Source of the DNA: Siphonodentalium dalli | Lineage: Eukaryota; Mollusca; Scaphopoda; Gadilida; Siphonodentaliidae | Assembly: GCA_032622095.1 (NCBI GenBank) | Contig: CP136061.1 | Coordinates: 129,094,754 to 129,158,753 of the forward strand | DNA length: 64,000 bases | Reading direction: 5' to 3' | Shown: positions 58,431-64,000 of the stretch, piece by piece | Numbering within the stretch: the stretch's first letter is position 1 | Layout: each line of letters opens with the position of its first letter | Notes under the pieces: generated by a model | Seen by the model: the letters and a program-made list of their open reading frames with translations, nothing else | What the model was told of the DNA's origin: nothing | The model's database searches: none | Program-made: the position numbers and the translations under genes

Positions 58431-59195
58431 TTAACCCTTTCATGGCAGGAGCTGCAAAGGTGCCAAATGAGCTAAATAGCTCATTTGAGCTTGTATAGAC
58501 AAATCAAGCTAAATTTTTAATGTGATTTTAGTCCATTTCCTCAGTTCAACACATGCCGCGATTTACCGCGATGCGAATTGACTTTCATTAGTTAGACCCC
58601 CCACGTCAAGCTTCACATAAACACCTTCGGTACAACTAAATAAAACAGTTGCGGTGCGATCAAATATCACTTTTAGGAATTTGATTAAACTTCTTATCGA
58701 ACATTTACGAAAAATGACCCTTCTGCATATGAATTTACCTGGAATGTATTTCTGAAGGTTAAGGATGCAAGGTTACAATGTCTTGCCCCGTTTGGATAAA
58801 CTGCTGGCAATTAAACACTATTTTCTCTTAAGAATTTTAATGGAAACCTGGATAAACCGTTAAGCAAATGTCACGTAAAAGATATCAAGACTGTTGTGAG
58901 TAGATGAGCAAAAGGTATTTTTGTGAAGCTCATTGTTAGGTTGGTCCATTAAAAGTCAATTCCCTGCACGATAATGCGATGCATGTGTTGAAATGTGGAA
59001 ATTGACTTAAATCACATTAAAAATTTAGCTTGATTTAGCTAAGTGAGCTCAAATGAGCTATTTAGCTCATTTGGCAACTGTGCCCGACCTACTAGTGCAG
59101 CATTAAATATCCTGTGCCAGTGCATTCTCTCATATATGTGAGTCTCCCATAGGGAGCCTCACATATATAAGAGAATGCACTGCTAACAAGGTTAA
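58431..59195. mobile_element. Family B MITE split by another element
   Basis: TTAACCCTTTCATGGCAGG at the left. Family B resumes at about 59090 with CTAGTGCAGCATTAAATATC and one hairpin (GTCTCCCATAGGGAGCCTC), then ends early at AAGGTTAA. Confidence 0.78.
58461..59076. mobile_element. 616-bp inverted-repeat element nested in family B
   Basis: Inverted ends TGCCAAATGAGCTAAATAGC (continuing to TTTAATGTGATTT). The end itself is a short palindrome, AAATGAGCT-AAAT-AGCTCATTT. The interior has CACATGCCGCGATTTACCGC and no coding frame. Target duplication not clear. Confidence 0.75.
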
Positions 59196-59818
59196 GCACT
59201 GAACATTACTTTCAACTGGTTGCCTATATATCAAAACATGATAAATTAAATTTATTTGGCATGAATATGAATAAAGATCAACCTAAGTTTTGGAAAATCA
59301 TTTCCCCTAAAAAAATTTAAACACGCATCTGACATCTCTCCACAATCTGATCGATAACATAAATATCTGCTGGCAACACAAATACCAGAGGTAATCATCA
59401 ATGCAGAATCAATTTGTATTTTCCATCAGTGAGAAAAATTAAAGATATCTATTCCACAAACATTAGGAAAACACATTTTCAACAGAATATCAACTTTTCA
59501 ATGGAGATTCTCATCTCTGACTTGCAGAATAACATTGAGATATATACTGTAACACATCTATTATCTCAGTTTCTATGTTTCTGTTGACGATATGACATTT
59601 GCAGGGTCTCCATTCATGTTAAATCAAACTTCTCACAGCTAGTCAAGTTATTTTTAATTTTAAAGATGCATGATGTGATTAATTGCCCTTCAATTACTAT
59701 TTATTTGGATTCGGGGGTAAAAAATATTTGATTTGAGTTGAGGAACCCGCATAGCAAAGCTCAGAGTTATTAGATATCAATTTTTTAAATCTATTATTTT
59801 TCACCATTGTGAATTATT
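59196..59818. other. AT-rich stretch
   Basis: Nothing supported. Confidence 0.4.
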
Positions 59819-59885
59819 AGTGGCCCAGTTGGCAGTCTTCGAGCCGACGATCTGGGATCAAATTGCGGGAGAAGATGGGTAACTT
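59819..59885 (+). mobile_element. tRNA-derived SINE head, candidate
   Basis: TAGTGGCCCAGTTGGCAG fits a pol III A box and GATCTGGGATCAAATTGC a near-B box about 35 bases later. The body and tail are not delimited. Confidence 0.4.
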
Positions 59886-62800
59886 TAAAATCAAGAGGCT
59901 TGCTGTCAATAATAAGGCCAAATTTCGTTGAACAACTTGTTGATAAATAACACGTTTCTGGGCAATTTTATACTATAGTTGACAGTGGTTAGCATTATTT
60001 TTGGACAATTTATTGATTCTGATAACTGAAGCGGCATTTCTAAAATGTTGTTGTTGTTGTTGGAATCTGATTATATAGGGACCATCAAATCGGATTGAGT
60101 ACCTTTAACAAATCTCTTATTAAACTACTTGCAAATGATCACATTTTTACAGAAATAAATCTCATTCACAACTCAATTGATAAATGCAACTCAGATGAAC
60201 TTTGTGTTGTATTTTATTTTATTTTAACCGTCATGTATTCAGGCAATTGACTCGGAAAATATACGAGTGTGTTTTTACAAGGATAATCCAAGTGTGGGTG
60301 GGTTGAATAAAATATATTCATCTAATTTACCTCATGCATTACTGAGGATTAACAGCTAGATTTTTCATTAAATGTACGCTCCTTATTTGGGAGACATTTG
60401 TTGACAGGAAATGAAAATATGATGTCAACGATGTTATAGCTTCCAGCATTGTGGTTCAACTAATGTCTACAAGTAGTAGATGTTAGTAAATCACTTGCAG
60501 TTACTATCTGCGTATATCACATGAACATGCAAAATAAATAACTATCAAACATCTCACTGAATTTTTTACTATACGTGAATCAGTATTAGACAGAAAATGC
60601 TTCAGAAATGCCTACCCATGATGAATTCGCTGTAACAGCCTGGCATAGCTATTAAATGTAAGACTTGCAAGAGGAATTAAAATAAGATGTAATGTAAAAG
60701 TATTTGTAAATTTTGAAGGCTGTACCAATAAAGCTTATAAGAGATTGAAGATATCGAACGTTGAATGATGACATAAAGAAATGAGGAGCGATGAACAAGC
60801 TGAGGGAGGAGTTATAGCTATTAAAAGTGAACCACAGTCTAAAATCTAACAGAGAATAGCACAACACCTGAATCTAGCCAACATATAAAAGTTTAAAATT
60901 TTTAGTTTCCACAAAATATTATCTTCATGTATGGTTGAATTTCAGTCAGATCTAGAAGAATTTGTCTTATATTTTACAGCCATTTAATAATGTACAGTTG
61001 AAATATACATCTTCCTAAATTTACAAAGAGTTATGTTTACAATTTATGTCACAGTAACACGTAAGCTATTGATAGAAGGATGTCAAGAAACTAAACATGT
61101 GTATGTATATGGAGACAAAGCTGAAGCCACAAACTGTTCATTTCTTGCTATAAAATGGCTTTGAAATATTAATAAATATTCATAAATGGTCACAATGAGA
61201 ATATACAGTGTTGGCAATGCCATATACCAGGTAATGTTGACATTGTTGTATGTCACCAATCTCTCTTTATTATAGAAAAACAATGCTCCTTCATAAAAAA
61301 TTAGCATTATTTTAATACATAGACGGCTGTAAAAATGAACAAAGAGGCTGCATCAAAATAGAATCAATTGGTAGGTGTGACTAGCAGCATACCCAAGCTG
61401 GCACTGTGACATGATGACCTATACTTAAAAAAATAAAAAGTGGGCTGGTCTGACAATCAAGATGTCCAATTTTCTCGAAGCCTTATAGGAACTCCCCCCG
61501 ATTCAATATAAAATTTCTAATTTGCAGAAAAGCGCTGATTCTCAGGGCCCTAAATCAGACGACAAACTTCATGTGGACTAAGCTTGAATATATACATGTA
61601 CATGTTAACATTTCATCAACCTCTTCGTTATCTATAACACTCTACACAACAATTGCCATTAATGATAAAATCGTAGGAAAGCTGTACATAACATTTATCA
61701 CCTAAAAAATTTACTCTTCAACAAATAGTAGATATAAAACAATTCATAAACATGATAAGAACAAAATGTATGGCACAATGTGTCCATAAAATATAGTTAT
61801 TCAATTCAACAAGGGTCTGTCACGAAGATTAATGCAGCAACAAACAAGACCACAACGACCAATGTAAGGATTAAACTGTGCCATAACTCTTTTTTTAAAA
61901 TACCCTCTTTGGCATTTAGTTAGCTTACTAGAGAAGTGATAATATAATGAATCATTTATGAGTATTTTTGGACAGTTTCTGGAGATTGCAGGCTAAACCA
62001 CAGTAACAGAATCTTCAGCGGTATACATGTATATCAACTCAGAGAGGTTTCCTTCCATTAAGATTTACTAGCTAGATTGTTAAAATTAATTTGAAATAAT
62101 GTTTCAACTAGAACTCATTGAGCTTATTCACATAAAAAAATAAAGTATACCTCATAAATTGTCACAGAACTACTGATTCACTATAAAAACAATTCAATCA
62201 ACAAGCTAATTAATTTGGTTAAAGGCACGTGTGGCCTTAGTTGTCGAAAATATTCATATTTGTTCCAATCACCGTAAACAGAAAAACATTAAAACGCACA
62301 CAGTTTCGTTCATATATACCATGACCATCGCGTAAACAGCATGTTATCACAAAGACCTACTATATTTTACATAAGCAAGAGCCTGATTGTGTTACAGAAG
62401 ACAGCACAATGCTACTGGCTAATCACACACAAATGGCATAAACGCTCTTTATTAGTTCCATATCAGGAATTCACCAACAAAGAACGCTCTTTATGTTTAC
62501 CATCATAATATAAACAAACACCAGAAAAGTTACTTTTTATGCTTGTGTTTACATAACAATGGTCAAACAGATGGCAATAACATACTGTTTATGCGATATT
62601 TATTATTTGTATACGGACAAAGTCTGTCTACATTTTGATGTTCTTTCTGTTTGTGGCGGTTTTTGACGGGTGTAAATATTTTCACAGGATACCCACTGCC
62701 AAGGCCAACCGTACCTTTAAAACTGGTCATTGTCACATGATTTAAAGTTATCCAGATTCTCCCCTATTCAACTATTGGTTAAAGTTGAGACACTGCTTGA

Positions 62801-63343
62801 ATAAAGCAAATTTTAGTTTAAAAGTTCAGAGGATTCTCCGAAATTGAGCTATAACTAATACATGAAAAACATCAGACTACATTCATATTAGAATTAGATC
62901 TTAAATGATTTGTTATTAGAATTAGATTTTAATAGAGATATGTCAATATTAGTATTACCCTAACATCTCACCAAATTGGTTTGTATTGGACGATATCTTC
63001 CAGACATTCCAATTTCTGACATTCCAATGTGCTATAACTCAAAGAATAATCAATGGACTGCAACAAACATTGCACTTGACCTGCAGAATCCAGTGAAATT
63101 TTACTTCACCAGTTTAGTTCCAATGTGTTTGTTTAAAGGCACATGAAACCTTCGCAGTGTGTTTATGTGAAAAATCATAAAAGTCTGTAAACCATAATCA
63201 ATAAGAAAAATATTGAAACAAATATAGACTGACTTTGTTCTTATTTTCGTTATCAATAATTCTTAGATGATGAAATTTCATTCGTTGAAACAATTGTTAC
63301 ATGAACATTACTGTTACAGCCCAAGTCATTTGATACATATAAT
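59886..63343. other. AT-rich, gene-free stretch
   Basis: No supported coding exon on either strand. Repeat density is far lower than in 0-57 kb. TTAAAGGCACGTG (62220) and TTTAAAGGCACATG (63134) are similar but in direct orientation. Confidence 0.35.
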
Positions 63344-63546
63344 TACAGTAATGCCAAAAGTATATGACCCTTTAACCACAGAAGAACTATGGGAAATTTT
63401 TTCAGGATTTAGTCGGAAATAGGGCTTGTTGCCATTCATGAGAGCTTTCCGATGAATGGCAGCAAGCCATATTTCCGACAGAGTCCTGAAAAATTTACCA
63501 TACTTTTGTCGTGGTTTAGGGGTAAATTATTTAGGACATTACTGTA
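63344..63546. mobile_element. Family A palindromic MITE, most diverged copy
   Basis: TACAGTAATGCCAAAAG ... TTAGGACATTACTGTA, centre reduced to GAGAGC. Confidence 0.88.
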
Positions 63547-64000
63547 GTTGGCATTGCAACAGTAGTTTAAATAACAATGGTTTAAAAATGAAATTTTGTA
63601 TTATATTTATAATTTTTGCACATTTACCCACTGTGACGGCCTTTTAAAATGGTGGCAGAAGTTAATCGTTAACAACTGTTAAATTATGTTTATGATAACA
63701 GTGTCAGATTCCGGCTAATGCAACGACCCATATTATCTTAGATCTAGATAACCTGATCTATACAACAATGATCAATTACATATAATAATTAATGTCGAAA
63801 TAGCGAGATGGTGTAATTTATTTGCTAGGTAGTTTCAATTAACACTGATTTTAAATGTCCCGGACAGCTGACTCAAAAGAATAAGTAAATTCATATTCCA
63901 TGTCTTCCAAAATTTTTACTTTGGTAAAAAGGCCAGGCACTATTAATCTGTTCAGTAATAGAATTCTTCAATATGAAGCTTGACATATAAAATGGATTGA
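63547..64000. other. AT-rich end of window
   Basis: No recognised repeat. A 35-codon minus frame near 63890-63998 has no supported splice sites. Confidence 0.3.

Noticed and set aside
62220-63150. Element bounded by TTAAAGGCAC motifs
   Set aside because: The two motifs are in direct, not inverted, orientation, and no target duplication is visible.

Overview
The window reads as nuclear DNA of a marine invertebrate, most likely a lophotrochozoan and possibly a mollusc. The evidence is AT-rich sequence, small exons separated by kilobase introns, and saturation with short inverted-repeat transposons. Dispersed motifs I associate with mollusc genomes also occur (for example CAAGGGAGATAATTC near 25140 and TTTTTAGCTCACCTGAG near 36504). 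The taxonomic call is an inference. There are no operons, prokaryotic signals or CRISPR arrays.

One gene is recognised with confidence: NDUFAF3, a mitochondrial complex I assembly factor, on + from 35105 to 44326. Four spliced exons are visible and the first exon is missing. An unrecognised + strand gene ends near 13252; one internal exon (1137-1250) and the terminal exon (13034-13252, with an adjacent AATAAA) are proposed for it. Weaker exon candidates lie at 34221-34284 (-), 53964-54267 (+) and 28484-28660 (-).

Most of the rest is repeats, named here as follows. Family A: fully palindromic mariner-type MITE, TA target, end CAGTAATGCCCTAA. Family B: TTAA-flanked MITE with two hairpins, end CCCTTTCATGA. 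Family C: palindrome-headed element of about 0.5 kb. Family D: two-hairpin element, end CAAGCCTG. Family E: degenerate repeat beginning TTTTTAGCTCA. Family G: 'GGGACTTCTGTCTG' repeat. Family H: TTAA palindrome, end CCCTTTCAGTGCC. Family I: TTAA element, end CCCTTTACCCA. There are also several hAT-type elements with about 8-bp target duplications, two of them carrying transposase relics, a truncated Penelope-like retroelement with an inverted 3' UTR arm, two LINE relics, tRNA-derived SINE candidates and a 24-copy 88-bp hairpin satellite.

Layout. 0-13 kb: intron of the unknown gene, full of A, B, D and H copies, the Penelope fragment and the terminal exon. 13-20 kb: SINE, MITEs, nested palindromes, the satellite and GC-rich tandem repeats. 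20-31 kb: four large hAT-like elements with nested MITEs. 29-35 kb: two family I copies in opposite orientation. 35-44.6 kb: NDUFAF3. 45-57 kb: dense D and B copies plus a LINE tail. 57-64 kb: AT-rich and largely repeat-free, with no gene recognised.
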